This document shows, one piece after another, positions 46,879 through 55,029 of a stretch of 64,000 nt of DNA; the stretch's first letter is position 1, and each line of letters starts with the position of its first letter. The stretch is from Stappia sediminis. GTDB lineage: Bacteria > Pseudomonadota > Alphaproteobacteria > Rhizobiales > Stappiaceae. A model generated the notes under the pieces. The model saw only the letters and a list, made by a program, of their open reading frames with translations. It was not told where the DNA came from and ran no database searches. A program made the position numbers and the translations under genes. The stretch spans positions 310,001 through 374,000 of the forward strand of contig NZ_WUMV01000001.1 of the NCBI RefSeq assembly GCF_009826895.1, read 5' to 3'.

Positions 46879-47364
46879 GGATATCACTCCGCCCCCCCAT
46901 CCACATGGGCGGAAAGTATTAAGTATTTACCACGATGTGTTTACGTCGGGCAAGATGCGGCGTGTCTGGGGTGGCGGGGCTTTTATATTTTCGGATGTAT
47001 GAAAATTAACTTTCTGGGCTGAATAACTTATCAATTTTCGCCTGTTGTATTATTTGTTTGTTCGATCGTCGTTGCTTTATGGTGCTTGATCTAAGCAAAA
47101 CGCCTTGCGCCCGGCAACGTGTGCAGCACCTCCCGGACATTGGCGAGTCTCATGCGTTTCAACGTCAGCCAGATGGATGCGCCTGCAATATTCGATGTGT
47201 TGGAGCGCGCGATGGACTGTTGTCATCGCACATGACCTAACGGCAGCATTAAAAAGAGGTGACAAATCGTTCTTGAGTCAAACTGAGATACGTCGTTCTT
47301 GAGAAGGGGAAGCTCATGAAAATACTTTTGGTTTTGTTTTTTTCATGATTTCCGACCCTACCGT
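46879..47364. other. Intergenic region, no clear gene
   Basis: The left part holds the promoter of the ankyrin gene. Around 47300-47343 an ATG with a good AAGGGGAAG site begins MKILLVLFFS and stops at once, next to a run of seven T. This may be the decayed start of the frame that continues at 47365. Confidence 0.4.
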
Positions 47365-47613
47365 GTGACGGGCCAGGTCGACACGTCCACATTCGCAAGC
47401 CTCTGGAAGGAGGGGGCGAGCTTCGCCTTATCCCCCTATCCGCCGTATCATCCATACTACCCGTATCCGTATACCTATCATCCGGGCGCAGCGGGCGCGG
47501 CAGCGGCGCAGCCGGTCTATGTCTACCCCATACCCTCGGGACCGATTCCGCCGTATTGTTACGTCAATAGTTCGCATACGCAGATGATCTGCTCGGTGCC
47601 GCTGCCACAGTAA
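47365..47613 (+). CDS. Pro/Tyr-rich small protein, possibly a broken gene
   Basis: An 82-residue frame from a GTG without a convincing ribosome site. It contains a striking Pro/Tyr/His stretch (SPYPPYHPYYPYPYTYHPG) and then AAAAQPVYVYPIPSGPIPPYCYVNSSHTQ. Upstream in another frame a start with a hydrophobic N-terminus (MKILLVLFF) ends at a T-run, so a one-base change there would join a signal sequence to this frame. It could therefore be a secreted protein with a frameshift. No family recognised. Confidence 0.4.
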   Translation: MTGQVDTSTFASLWKEGASFALSPYPPYHPYYPYPYTYHPGAAGAAAAQPVYVYPIPSGPIPPYCYVNSSHTQMICSVPLPQ

Positions 47614-47665
47614 TGACTGGCATATCGCCAAGCTACGTGCCTGGATCGCAGGGGAAAATATTAAA

Positions 47666-48292
47666 ATGGCGAACCGTAAATTTGTATTCGGTAAAACGTC
47701 GTTCGTATTGAGTTTGTTTGCGGTCAGCTATGTCGGCATAAATAACGTGGCCGCCCAGGATATATCCAGTGCCTATACAAAACTTGATTTCGAACATTCA
47801 TGCGGTTTCGTCAGGAAAACGGAAGAGGGAATGTCCGTTGCCAAGACGTGCCCGGGATACGGCACTTATGTCGTCCACTTCGCGGAAGGCGACTTGAGGC
47901 AATCCGCGACATTCAGCCACTCCGGCATCGGGCCGAGGCGCGATTACTGGCAGAGTTTTTCGGAATGGAACTCGGCCAGCGACACGATCGAATGGCGGCT
48001 CGCCGACGGCCGGCCCTACGCCACGATCCTGAGGTGGTTCATCGACAACGTCGATCCGAACACCGGTTCGGCGGATGAAAGCCATCGCGGCCAGGTTCTG
48101 GTGATTTCAACGGTCGCCGAAACGGAGCCAGAGCAAGGCTGCGTTGCGGGCTACGTGGATGCGCGGGCGAACCGGGCTGCCAATGAAATCGCCCGCCGGG
48201 TCGCCGATGAGATCGCGCGAACTTTCGACTGCGAGCGCGACGAACCGCGCTATCACGGCGAGCGCGGCCCCTTCTCGGGAACCCCGTCCTGA
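47666..48292 (+). CDS. Secreted hypothetical protein
   Basis: A 208-residue protein with a signal peptide (FVLSLFAVSYVGINNVAAQ, cleavage near AAQ-DI). The mature part shows two Cys pairs in prospect (HSCGFVRKTEEG, KTCPGYGTYVVHF, QGCVAGYVDARANRAANEIAR, FDCERDEP) and no recognised domain. Similar short secreted proteins are found in rhizobial genomes without assigned role. It stands alone between the Pro/Tyr frame and dimethylargininase. Confidence 0.7.
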   Translation: MANRKFVFGKTSFVLSLFAVSYVGINNVAAQDISSAYTKLDFEHSCGFVRKTEEGMSVAKTCPGYGTYVVHFAEGDLRQSATFSHSGIGPRRDYWQSFSEWNSASDTIEWRLADGRPYATILRWFIDNVDPNTGSADESHRGQVLVISTVAETEPEQGCVAGYVDARANRAANEIARRVADEIARTFDCERDEPRYHGERGPFSGTPS

Positions 48293-48394
48293 GCCATCGG
48301 CGAAAAAGTTCATTGAGAATTCCAGAATGTCCGGATAGGACGCCAAATCGTCCGAATTGAATTCCTTTCGTTGCCAGCTTTGATGGAGCGCGCC

Positions 48395-49189
48395 ATGGCC
48401 GCCATGTCCCACACTTTCACCCATGCGATCACGCGGGCACCGGGGATAAGTGTCACCAAAGGATTGAGGGCCGTCGATACCGGCGCACCCGACCTGGAAC
48501 GCTTTAGGGCGCATCATCAAGATTACGTTGAAGTACTTCGGTCGACCGGCGCGAAAGTGACGGTGCTGGAGCCCCTCGAAGACTATCCCGACGCCGTTTT
48601 CGTTGAGGATACCGCACTCTGCCTGCCGGAGGGCGCGATCGTCATGCGGCCCGGCGCACCGTCGCGTCTTGGCGAGGCGGCGGCGATGGCGCCGGTTTTG
48701 CGTAAATTCTACGGCGATGTGCTCGCCATCGAAGGGCCCGGCTTCATCGAGGGCGGCGATATTCTGACGACCGAACGCGAAATCCTCGTCGGGCGGTCGG
48801 CAAGAACGGATGGAGCCGGTATCGAGGAACTTCGCGGACTCGTTTCACGCTGGGGTTATGCGGTCCGCGAGGTCGAAACGCCGGAAGGCGTGCTGCATTT
48901 CAAGACGGACTGTTCGCTCGTCGATGAGGAGACGATCCTTGCGACCGAGCGGCTTGCGGCGAGCGGCTGCTTCGAAGGCTACCGCGTGATCTTGACGGGC
49001 GAGGGCGAGGAGGCGGCGGCCAATTCCATCCGCTTCAACGATCTCATGCTCGTTCCGGCGGGATTCCCGAAGACCGCGGAACGTCTCTCCAATGCGGGAT
49101 ATGAAATACGCGAGATCGGCAACTCGGAAGCGGCCAGGCTCGATGGTGGCATGTCGTGCCTGTCACTGAGATTTTCTCCGGCAAAATAA
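48395..49189 (+). CDS. Dimethylargininase / amidinotransferase family hydrolase
   Basis: A 264-residue enzyme of the DDAH type. The catalytic residues are in place: FVEDTALCLPEGA, the His in GVLHFKTDCSLV, and the nucleophile Cys in GGMSCLSLRF near the C-terminus; GFIEGGDIL and NSIRFNDLMLVP also match. It hydrolyses dimethylarginine to citrulline and dimethylamine, or a related guanidino substrate. ATG 48395 has GGAG six bases upstream; TTG 48371, ATG 48383 and ATG 48404 are alternatives. Confidence 0.88.
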   Translation: MAAMSHTFTHAITRAPGISVTKGLRAVDTGAPDLERFRAHHQDYVEVLRSTGAKVTVLEPLEDYPDAVFVEDTALCLPEGAIVMRPGAPSRLGEAAAMAPVLRKFYGDVLAIEGPGFIEGGDILTTEREILVGRSARTDGAGIEELRGLVSRWGYAVREVETPEGVLHFKTDCSLVDEETILATERLAASGCFEGYRVILTGEGEEAAANSIRFNDLMLVPAGFPKTAERLSNAGYEIREIGNSEAARLDGGMSCLSLRFSPAK

Positions 49190-49283
49190 TCCCCGCTCCC
49201 GCAACCTGCGATAGAGTTCATCCATGGCGCCGGGCGGACACGGTTCGTTTCCGGCAAGACTTCGCAGCGCGGGATGCACAGCT

Positions 49284-50330
49284 ATGGACTTCAATCGTAA
49301 GATATTTTTCGATTACATTCGCCCACCTATCTTCAACGGCAGTATCGGCGAAAGCGCGGTTGCCAATATCGGAAAGATCCTCGACCACTGGTTCGAAAAT
49401 CATGCCGAAAACCCGCCCGCTCAACTGGCTTATGTGCTGGCGACCGTCTTTGCCGAAGTCGGGCGCAACATGGCGCCGGTTCGGGAAAGTTTCGCCGACA
49501 GCGACGAAGAGGCGCGTCAGAAGCTGAGAAACCGCACCTATGCCGCGCCCGCCGGACCTCACGACCATTCGTACTACGGCCGGGGTTATGTGCAACTGAC
49601 CTGGCTCAAGAACTACCAAAGGCAAAGCGACAAGCTTGGAATCGACTTCGTGAAGGACCCGGACAAGGTCCTGGAGACGGAAAACGCGCTGAAAATCCTG
49701 GTCGAAGGCATGCTCGACGGCGACTTCAACGGCGAGGGCCATGGCCTTTCATATTACGTAAATGACAAGAAACAGGATTTCGTCGAAGCGCGAAGGACGG
49801 TGAACGTTCAGGATCGCGCGCATGAAATCGCAGGTTATGCGAGAGCCTTCCTAGCGGCGATCGAAGCGGCGGCAAACGGCATCGCCGTGTCCGAGCGCAA
49901 GGAGCCGAGCGTCAAGAAGGCCGAAAAGGACCGGGAGCGAGAATACTTCCTGAGTGCGAAGCAGCAGGAAAAACTTGCCGTCGTGATGGACGACAAGCTC
50001 GATATTCCTTTCGTATCCGATGGATCGGAGCGGCAGATTTTCCTGAAGATTGTCCAATCGATAGACCGGAACGTTTTCAGGGTCGTGCCGGAGGAAATCG
50101 TCAGCATCGTCAACAAGGGCGATTCCGTTATCAGCCCCGAGGTTTACCAGGGCATGAAGGAATATCTGGCGTCGTTTCTGGGCGATATTGTTCCGGTGCC
50201 CTTCCTTCCGGGCTTCATCAAGCGGGAAATTCTGGAATATGCCATCGACATCATCCTTCGAGCGCTCTCTGAGTTCACGACGATCGACGATCTGCTGGAG
50301 GATGTGCTGGGCGAAAAGCTGGCTGCTTGA
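49284..50330 (+). CDS. Lysozyme-like / GH19-type protein with C-terminal extension
   Basis: A 348-residue protein. The first 180 residues look like a glycoside hydrolase 19/lysozyme fold: PAQLAYVLATVFAEVGRNM with a probable catalytic Glu, RNRTYAAPAGPHDHSYYGRGYVQLTW in part, then NALKILVEGMLDGDF and FVEARRTVN. The remaining 165 residues (charged, helical, ending in EFTTIDDLLEDVLGE) match nothing I know. There is no signal peptide, so it may act as an endolysin or be exported by a dedicated route. The start has only a weak ribosome site; ATG 49224 is an alternative. Confidence 0.72.
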   Translation: MDFNRKIFFDYIRPPIFNGSIGESAVANIGKILDHWFENHAENPPAQLAYVLATVFAEVGRNMAPVRESFADSDEEARQKLRNRTYAAPAGPHDHSYYGRGYVQLTWLKNYQRQSDKLGIDFVKDPDKVLETENALKILVEGMLDGDFNGEGHGLSYYVNDKKQDFVEARRTVNVQDRAHEIAGYARAFLAAIEAAANGIAVSERKEPSVKKAEKDREREYFLSAKQQEKLAVVMDDKLDIPFVSDGSERQIFLKIVQSIDRNVFRVVPEEIVSIVNKGDSVISPEVYQGMKEYLASFLGDIVPVPFLPGFIKREILEYAIDIILRALSEFTTIDDLLEDVLGEKLAA

Positions 50331-50350
50331 AATGGGCGGGCGTGGAAACC

Positions 50351-50468
50351 AAAGCGCTTTCCAAGAAAGCGGGACCGCTTTCTTGGTTCAAGAAAACGCT
50401 TCAGAATCAATGTTTTGAGCATATCCTTGCCGCGAAATCCGATCCGGATTTCGCGGGATATGCTCTAG
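50351..50468. repeat. Dispersed palindromic repeat, copy 2
   Basis: This is the reverse complement of the unit at 26710-26828 with few mismatches. It contains the same two inverted repeats: one around CAAGAAAGCGGGACCGCTTTCTTG, the other around GCGAAATCCGATCCGGATTTCGC, and the terminal GGATATGCTCTAG. It lies just after the lysozyme-like gene. Confidence 0.8.
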
Positions 50469-50488
50469 GGAGCGTTGCCGTCCTGTTT

Positions 50489-50899
50489 TTACCCCGCGAA
50501 TAGCATTCTCAGGCCAGCGCCCGCGGTTATTCCGAACGATGCGACAAGCAAGGAAACGCCATCGATATACCAGCGCCATTCCGCCCGCAGCATATCCAGC
50601 ATCTCTGCGTTTTTCTGCCTGAAGAAATCCGCAGTTTGCGCCTGGATGAGTTCATCGTCACTCGCGATCAGCGACAGCCGGCATAACTCTTCGCGCACGC
50701 TGATGGATCGCCATGCCCCCATGAGCAGAAAGAAAGACCCCACGCCGCCGCAAAGATCGGAAACCAGTTTGCCGGGCGTGGTTACGCCCCAGTTTGTAGC
50801 GGTCATTACGGCGATCGCCGCAATCACGAGCACCAAACGGGTGAGCCACCAATTTCGCGGCGGCATGGTTATTTCGTCATTCTCGTGAGTATCGCACAT
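50489..50899 (-). CDS. Small membrane protein of unknown function
   Basis: A 136-residue protein with three hydrophobic segments (TRLVLVIAAIAVMTATNWGV, DLCGGVGSFFLLMGAW, and DGVSLLVASFGITAGAGLRML). Between the second and third is a soluble helical stretch (ELCRLSLIASDDELIQAQTADF). No family recognised. ATG 50899 is chosen; ATG 50866 would drop 11 residues. It lies downstream of the helix-turn-helix gene on the same strand, 67 bases away. Confidence 0.6.
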   Translation of the reverse strand: MCDTHENDEITMPPRNWWLTRLVLVIAAIAVMTATNWGVTTPGKLVSDLCGGVGSFFLLMGAWRSISVREELCRLSLIASDDELIQAQTADFFRQKNAEMLDMLRAEWRWYIDGVSLLVASFGITAGAGLRMLFAG

Positions 50900-50966
50900 G
50901 GGGCGCCATCCCCGATAATGAAATGGAAAAACCGGTCTTAAGTGAAAGGCGGGAAGCTTGGGATTC

Positions 50967-51389
50967 TCAGGAAGCTCGGTATGCAGCCTTCCGTTCTTTT
51001 CGAGGAAGCTCCGCGGACACAAGCTCATCCGGCGTCGAATAGGGTTCCGTCTCCGGAGGCTTCGAGTGAGCGCTAACGTCAATCTCGAAATCCAGTCGAT
51101 AGGCGATTTCCGCAAGGGTTTTCAGATTGGGGGCATGACGGATCTGACCGCTTTCAAGCTGAGAAACCCGCCCGGGCGTAAGCCCGAGGATTTCCGCAAG
51201 CTCGCTGCGGCTGAGCCCGCGTGCCTCGCGCATCGCCTTGATCAAGTCCGCATTGCGTTGAACGTAACGGATGGTGGCATCGGCCACCCGCACTTCATCC
51301 ACACTGGTGCCGACGATCTCGGCGACTTGATCGGCACTCAGGTCGAGGTTCGAGAGATCAACCTGAGTTTCCTGCTTCACGTTGCTCAT
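50967..51389 (-). CDS. Helix-turn-helix antitoxin-like protein
   Basis: A 140-residue protein with a central XRE domain (LIKAMREARGLSRSELAEILGLTPGRVSQLESGQI in part). A long N-terminal arm (VDLSNLDLSADQVAEIVG) could contact a partner, and a disordered tail follows. It overlaps the preceding gene by ATGA. The order toxin first, DNA-binding protein second is that of HigBA-type modules. Two 13-base direct repeats stand upstream of the pair. The toxin-antitoxin reading is likely but unproven. Confidence 0.68.
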   Translation of the reverse strand: MSNVKQETQVDLSNLDLSADQVAEIVGTSVDEVRVADATIRYVQRNADLIKAMREARGLSRSELAEILGLTPGRVSQLESGQIRHAPNLKTLAEIAYRLDFEIDVSAHSKPPETEPYSTPDELVSAELPRKERKAAYRAS

Positions 51390-51748
51390 ACTCTGCTTCC
51401 CAGTCTCTGCCGATCTACCGTAACGTCCAGTGCGTATTCAGATTGCCGCGCGCCGCCCGTGAAGGTCGCGAAGACGTGCAGAACGGTCGTTCCATTGCCG
51501 GCGTGTTCATAAGCCAGCCAGATCTGGCGCCGTCCCTGTTCCGTGTCGAACGGATCGCTTATCCAGACGTAGAACTCGGGATTGGAATCTTGCGCGGTGC
51601 CGAATGCGTCAGGCGCGCGCCGTCCGCCATCAATATCCGCCAACCGTCTCATGAGTTCGATACGGACCAAGGACGGAATTTGGGAATCCTCCAGCACCGC
51701 ACGGAATTCATCCCTGGAAGAGCTTCCACGATGATCAATATATCTCAC
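51386..51748 (-). CDS. Putative toxin of a HigBA-like pair
   Basis: A 120-residue protein starting at GTG 51748 with AGAGG upstream. The sequence (PEFYVWISDPFDTEQGRRQIWLAY, TTVLHVFATFTGGARQ) does not match RelE/HigB motifs clearly. Its position before a helix-turn-helix gene, the ATGA overlap and the repeated operator upstream suggest a toxin-antitoxin or similar two-gene regulatory unit. A different phage-type regulator remains possible. Confidence 0.5.
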   Translation of the reverse strand: MRYIDHRGSSSRDEFRAVLEDSQIPSLVRIELMRRLADIDGGRRAPDAFGTAQDSNPEFYVWISDPFDTEQGRRQIWLAYEHAGNGTTVLHVFATFTGGARQSEYALDVTVDRQRLGSRV

Positions 51749-51761
51749 CTGAACCTCTTTA

Positions 51762-51793
51762 TAGCAATAGCTAATTAAAATAGCAATAGCTAA
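51762..51793. promoter_or_regulatory. 13-base direct repeats upstream of the toxin-like gene
   Basis: TAGCAATAGCTAA occurs twice, at 51762-51774 and 51781-51793, separated by TTAAAA. It lies just upstream of the GTG of the toxin-like gene, in an AT-rich patch. Such repeats suit cooperative binding by the antitoxin protein. Confidence 0.6.
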
Positions 51794-51913
51794 AATCTAT
51801 TGCCCTAAGGTTATATTATAGCCCAACCCTGTGTTGCACGCGACCGGGTAATTGCACTCATGCGGTATTTGGGGAGGGGCCAATGAAAATCGGGCGTCCG
51901 ATGAAGCCGATTG

Positions 51914-52735
51914 TCATTGGCCATCACCCGCAAAGAACCCTTCCAGTTCGGCGAAGCCCATCGCCTGTTCGGAGAAGCGGAAGGTGCCGTCCTTGCGCAT
52001 CTCGCGCGCTGCCTGGACGAAGGCCCCGAAGGCAAGACGGGCGAGGGCCGAGCCGACGCTGATCCGCTTGACGCCGACTTCCGCGAGGTCCTGCATGCCG
52101 AAGGTCGCCCCCGGCATGCCCATCACCACGTTGACGGGTTTGGAAACCGCGTCGCAGACGGTTCTGATCGTATCGAGATCATGCAGGCCGGGCGCGTAAA
52201 GCACATCCGCGCCTGCCGCCTCGAACGCCTGAAGGCGTTTGATGGTGTCATCGAGGTCCGGACGGTCCCAGAGAAAATTCTCGCATCGCGCGGTGAGCAC
52301 GAAATCATGGGGCAGGGAGCGGGCGGCCTCGCAGGCGGCCTGAATTCGCTCGACCGCGAGGCCGAAATCGTAGATCGGGTCGCCCCGGTCGCCCGTGTGA
52401 TCCTCAAGCGAGCAACCGGCAAGCCCGATCTCGGCGGCAATGCGGATCGTCTCGGCCGCACTTTCCGGGCTGTCGCCGAAGCCTTTTTCAAGATCCGCCG
52501 AAACGGGAAGGGGCGTTGCCTTGACGATCTGCCGGCAGTGGCCAAGCGTCGCCTCCCGGCTCACCGCACCTTCCGCAAGCCCCAGTGAAAAGGCCATTCC
52601 GGCACTGGTCGTGGCAAGCGCCTCGAAGCCCATGGCCGCCAGAATCCGCGCGGTGCCGATGTCCCAGGGGTTCGGGATGATGAAGGCGCCCGGACCTTCG
52701 TGCAATTTCCGAAATGCGCGGGGCTGCTTGTCCAT
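51914..52735 (-). CDS. Isocitrate lyase/PEP mutase family enzyme
   Basis: A 273-residue TIM-barrel protein of the ICL/PEPM superfamily: FIIPNPWDIGTARILAAMGFEALATTSAGMA, PLPVSADLEKGFGDSPE, IGLAGCSLEDHTGD, and FVLTARCENFLW are the family landmarks. Subgroups cleave or rearrange C-C or C-P bonds, for example oxaloacetate or methylisocitrate-type substrates, but this short subgroup has no fixed activity. No phosphonate genes are near. The start is at 52735, with a suitable AAGGAACGG site upstream. Confidence 0.87.
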   Translation of the reverse strand: MDKQPRAFRKLHEGPGAFIIPNPWDIGTARILAAMGFEALATTSAGMAFSLGLAEGAVSREATLGHCRQIVKATPLPVSADLEKGFGDSPESAAETIRIAAEIGLAGCSLEDHTGDRGDPIYDFGLAVERIQAACEAARSLPHDFVLTARCENFLWDRPDLDDTIKRLQAFEAAGADVLYAPGLHDLDTIRTVCDAVSKPVNVVMGMPGATFGMQDLAEVGVKRISVGSALARLAFGAFVQAAREMRKDGTFRFSEQAMGFAELEGFFAGDGQ

Positions 52736-53012
52736 TGTCCGTTCCTTCGCCGCGATTGTCCGGCGGGAGCCTAGCGCGGGGAGGTTTGATCGTTCAAGAA
52801 CAAAAAGGGAACAATTTTAGGTGATCGGCGATGCGAGGCAGGTGCTTTTAGCGACGCATTTATATGAAGCCGGCGAACTGCTCCTGTCATGCCCGCGCAG
52901 GCGGATATTCAGTGATCATCGCCCAGTCTCTGGGGATTAAAAGTATATCGTATCGATAGCGTTAATCATTTGTTTCACCGAAGAAATCGGCGAAACATCT
53001 AGAAAAACTGAG

Positions 53013-53190
53013 ATGGTGTTTCTGCTTGTTGCGATAGGCCTGGCGATTCAAAGATAAGGAAAAGGGTGACGAGATTCTAAGGGAGATGCTCAACACTCAG
53101 CTAGATCTGTGGGATAAGCGGAAGGACGGCAACGAAGAAGGGAAAAAAGATTCGCTACACCCAAAAATTTGTAGTTCACTTCCCGAATGA
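53013..53190 (+). pseudogene. Small membrane protein frame with an apparent frameshift
   Basis: A frame from ATG 53013 gives a membrane-like start (MVFLLVAIGLA) and stops soon after. The neighbouring frame continues with FKDKEKGDEILREM and LDLWDKRKDGNEEGKKDS to a stop at 53188-53190, but has no start of its own upstream of ATG 53086. Together they read as one small protein, a membrane helix plus charged tail, broken by one base. The end overlaps the next start by ATGA. The remaining gap from 52736 to 53012 shows no gene. Confidence 0.4.
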
Positions 53191-53513
53191 CAGAAGAAAA
53201 TATCATTCCAGATACCATCAACATCCCTCAAGGCACGATCGAAGGGTGGTTATCCATACCTTCCAACGAGACAGTTGAGATTGCAGTTACGAGGCAGGAC
53301 TTGGACAATTTATTTTTCGCTATAAATCATATGGTTACTGCGAACGGCGCATTGCAGCAGTGTCTTATTAGCTATAGCAATGGAAATTTAGAAGCTGCCA
53401 ACCAACATATGGTTGAGTCGCAACGCGCTAACGCAAGTAGCTTAAATAGTCTGCGATTGCTTTTTAACGCGCTGATGTCGAATGCAGCTGCCGCAAGAAC
53501 GAGGGGTCAGTGA
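53187..53513 (+). CDS. Hypothetical protein in a low-GC mini-operon
   Basis: A 108-residue soluble, mostly helical protein (IPQGTIEGWLSIPSNETVEIAVTR, NHMVTANGALQQCLISYSNG, NLEAANQHMVESQRANASS). No family recognised. Both its ends overlap other frames (ATGA upstream, TGATG downstream), which is strong evidence for a real, coupled gene. Base composition is clearly lower in GC than the chromosome around it, pointing to acquired, probably phage or plasmid, DNA. Confidence 0.62.
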   Translation: MTEENIIPDTINIPQGTIEGWLSIPSNETVEIAVTRQDLDNLFFAINHMVTANGALQQCLISYSNGNLEAANQHMVESQRANASSLNSLRLLFNALMSNAAAARTRGQ

Positions 53514-53935
53514 TGTCTGACTCATCACCATCGGCAGAGGACTACACGAGGCCAAATGTTGTGAAATTTCCCCCGCATTTATTTCAGGAAGGATCGGAAG
53601 CCCACGGTCCGATAACTGGCGGAGGTGGAGGCACAGGAATGAGTGATGGTGAGAGAATATCACGCCTTGAAACGCACTTTGAGTATATCCGCAAAGATCT
53701 GGACGATATCAAATCGGATCAGAGGGAAGTGCTGCAAAGAGTACGTGACTTGCCCTCAAAGGGTGATTTGTGGGCATGGAAACTACAGTGGACAGCAATT
53801 GCTGTGGCCGCAATTGCAATTATTGTTGGCGGGATTATCGGCGGATTAAGCTGGATTAAATCCGATTCTGCGCCTGTTTACGTGCCTACGCAGGAGTTAC
53901 CTCATCAGTCACTAGACACAAATACTGGGAACTAA
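53513..53935 (+). CDS. Coiled-coil tail-anchored membrane protein (XhlA-like)
   Basis: A 140-residue protein. A disordered N-terminus is followed by a short coiled coil (SRLETHFEYIRKDLDDIKSDQREVLQRV), read in pieces, and a single membrane helix (TAIAVAAIAIIVGGIIGGLSWI) near the C-terminus. Coiled coil plus end helix is the layout of phage XhlA-type hemolysin/holin accessory proteins. It starts within the previous stop codon (TGATG). The lysozyme-like gene 3 kb upstream could be part of the same foreign tract, but this is inference. Confidence 0.62.
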   Translation: MSDSSPSAEDYTRPNVVKFPPHLFQEGSEAHGPITGGGGGTGMSDGERISRLETHFEYIRKDLDDIKSDQREVLQRVRDLPSKGDLWAWKLQWTAIAVAAIAIIVGGIIGGLSWIKSDSAPVYVPTQELPHQSLDTNTGN

Positions 53936-54060
53936 TTTTCTGCGCAGTTTTAGGAAGCTTTTCGCCTTCGCTTAAGCGCATGAGGTTTTGTGAAGCCGGC
54001 AATAGGTGAGGCGTTTTCCGCGAGCACTTGCTGCTAACCTGCCAGCGTACTCCTTGCCTC

Positions 54061-54828
54061 TCACGCAGGCAGTTCCCCCAGCGCCACTCGGTAAAGGCGC
54101 ACGGTTTCGGCGAAGCCGTAAATAAGGGCGTCCGCCGTGAAGCCGTGACCGATTGAAACCTCCCGCAGGAACGGCATTTCGGCAACGAGCGGCGGCAGGT
54201 TGAGAAGGGTCAGGTCATGCCCGGCGTTGACGCCGAGGCCTGCCTTATGCGCGGCCTTGCCCGTGGCGACGACCCTTGCGCGCTCGCGCTCCGCCGCTTT
54301 TTCATCGTCGTAACAGGCGCCATAAGGGCCGGTGTAGATCTCGATCCTCTCCGCTCCAAGCTGCGCGGCAAGCTCCGGCGCTTCCGGGTCCGCGTTGACG
54401 AAGAGCGAGACGCGCACGTTCCACTGTTTCGTCTGCCGGGTGACGGCGGAGACGATTTGGCTGTCGCGGGCAAGGTTCCAGCCATGATCCGAAGTGAGCT
54501 GGGTGGGATCGTCCGGGACATAGAGCACCTGGTGCGGGCGGTGCTTTTCCACCAGATCCAGGAAATCCGGGCTCGGATACCCTTCAAGGCACAGTTCCTT
54601 GTCGGGGAACTCGTCGTTGATGAGGGCGGTCAGGTCCGCGACGTCGCTCTTGCGGATATGCCGCTCGTCCGGACGCGGGTGGACGGTGATGCCCTTCGCG
54701 CCCGCCTGCATGGCGATGCGCGACATGTCCACCACGCTCGGCCACGGAAGGTCGCGCCGGTTGCGCAGCATGGCAACGGCATTGACGTTGACGGACAGGC
54801 GGCTCTGGTCGCTCATCTTTTGGCTCAT
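54061..54828 (-). CDS. pdxJ: Pyridoxine 5'-phosphate synthase
   Basis: A 255-residue TIM barrel that forms the vitamin B6 ring from 1-deoxyxylulose 5-phosphate and aminoacetone phosphate. Family landmarks are LSVNVNAVAMLRNRRDLPWPS, GAKGITVHPRPDERHIR, ELCLEGYPSPDFL, GAERIEIYTGPYG and GLGVNAGHDLTLLNLP, then EVSIGHGFTADALIYG. ATG 54828 is chosen, ATG 54816 is possible; neither has a strong ribosome site. A terminator separates it from ilvH. Confidence 0.95.
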   Translation of the reverse strand: MSQKMSDQSRLSVNVNAVAMLRNRRDLPWPSVVDMSRIAMQAGAKGITVHPRPDERHIRKSDVADLTALINDEFPDKELCLEGYPSPDFLDLVEKHRPHQVLYVPDDPTQLTSDHGWNLARDSQIVSAVTRQTKQWNVRVSLFVNADPEAPELAAQLGAERIEIYTGPYGACYDDEKAAERERARVVATGKAAHKAGLGVNAGHDLTLLNLPPLVAEMPFLREVSIGHGFTADALIYGFAETVRLYRVALGELPA

Positions 54829-54864
54829 TCGAAAGAGGGTAGTTTGAACAAAAGAGGGTAGTGC

Positions 54865-54903
54865 AAAAGAAAACGGGACGAACAGTGCCGCCCCGCTTTT
54901 TTT
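54865..54903 (-). terminator. Terminator downstream of ilvIH
   Basis: CGGGACG and CGCCCCG form a 7-base stem with one G-U pair, flanked by AAAAGAAAA on one side and a T-run on the other. It lies between ilvH and pdxJ on the minus strand. Confidence 0.65.
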
Positions 54904-55029
54904 AATGGTGCCAGACCATTAGCGCATGTCCCCCAAAAGTGGATGCCGGTATTGGGATAAGGACATGCGAAATATCAATAAGTTAGAGCCTGTCCACCCG
55001 CAATTGGCGGATGGCGGCCGTGCCCGGTT

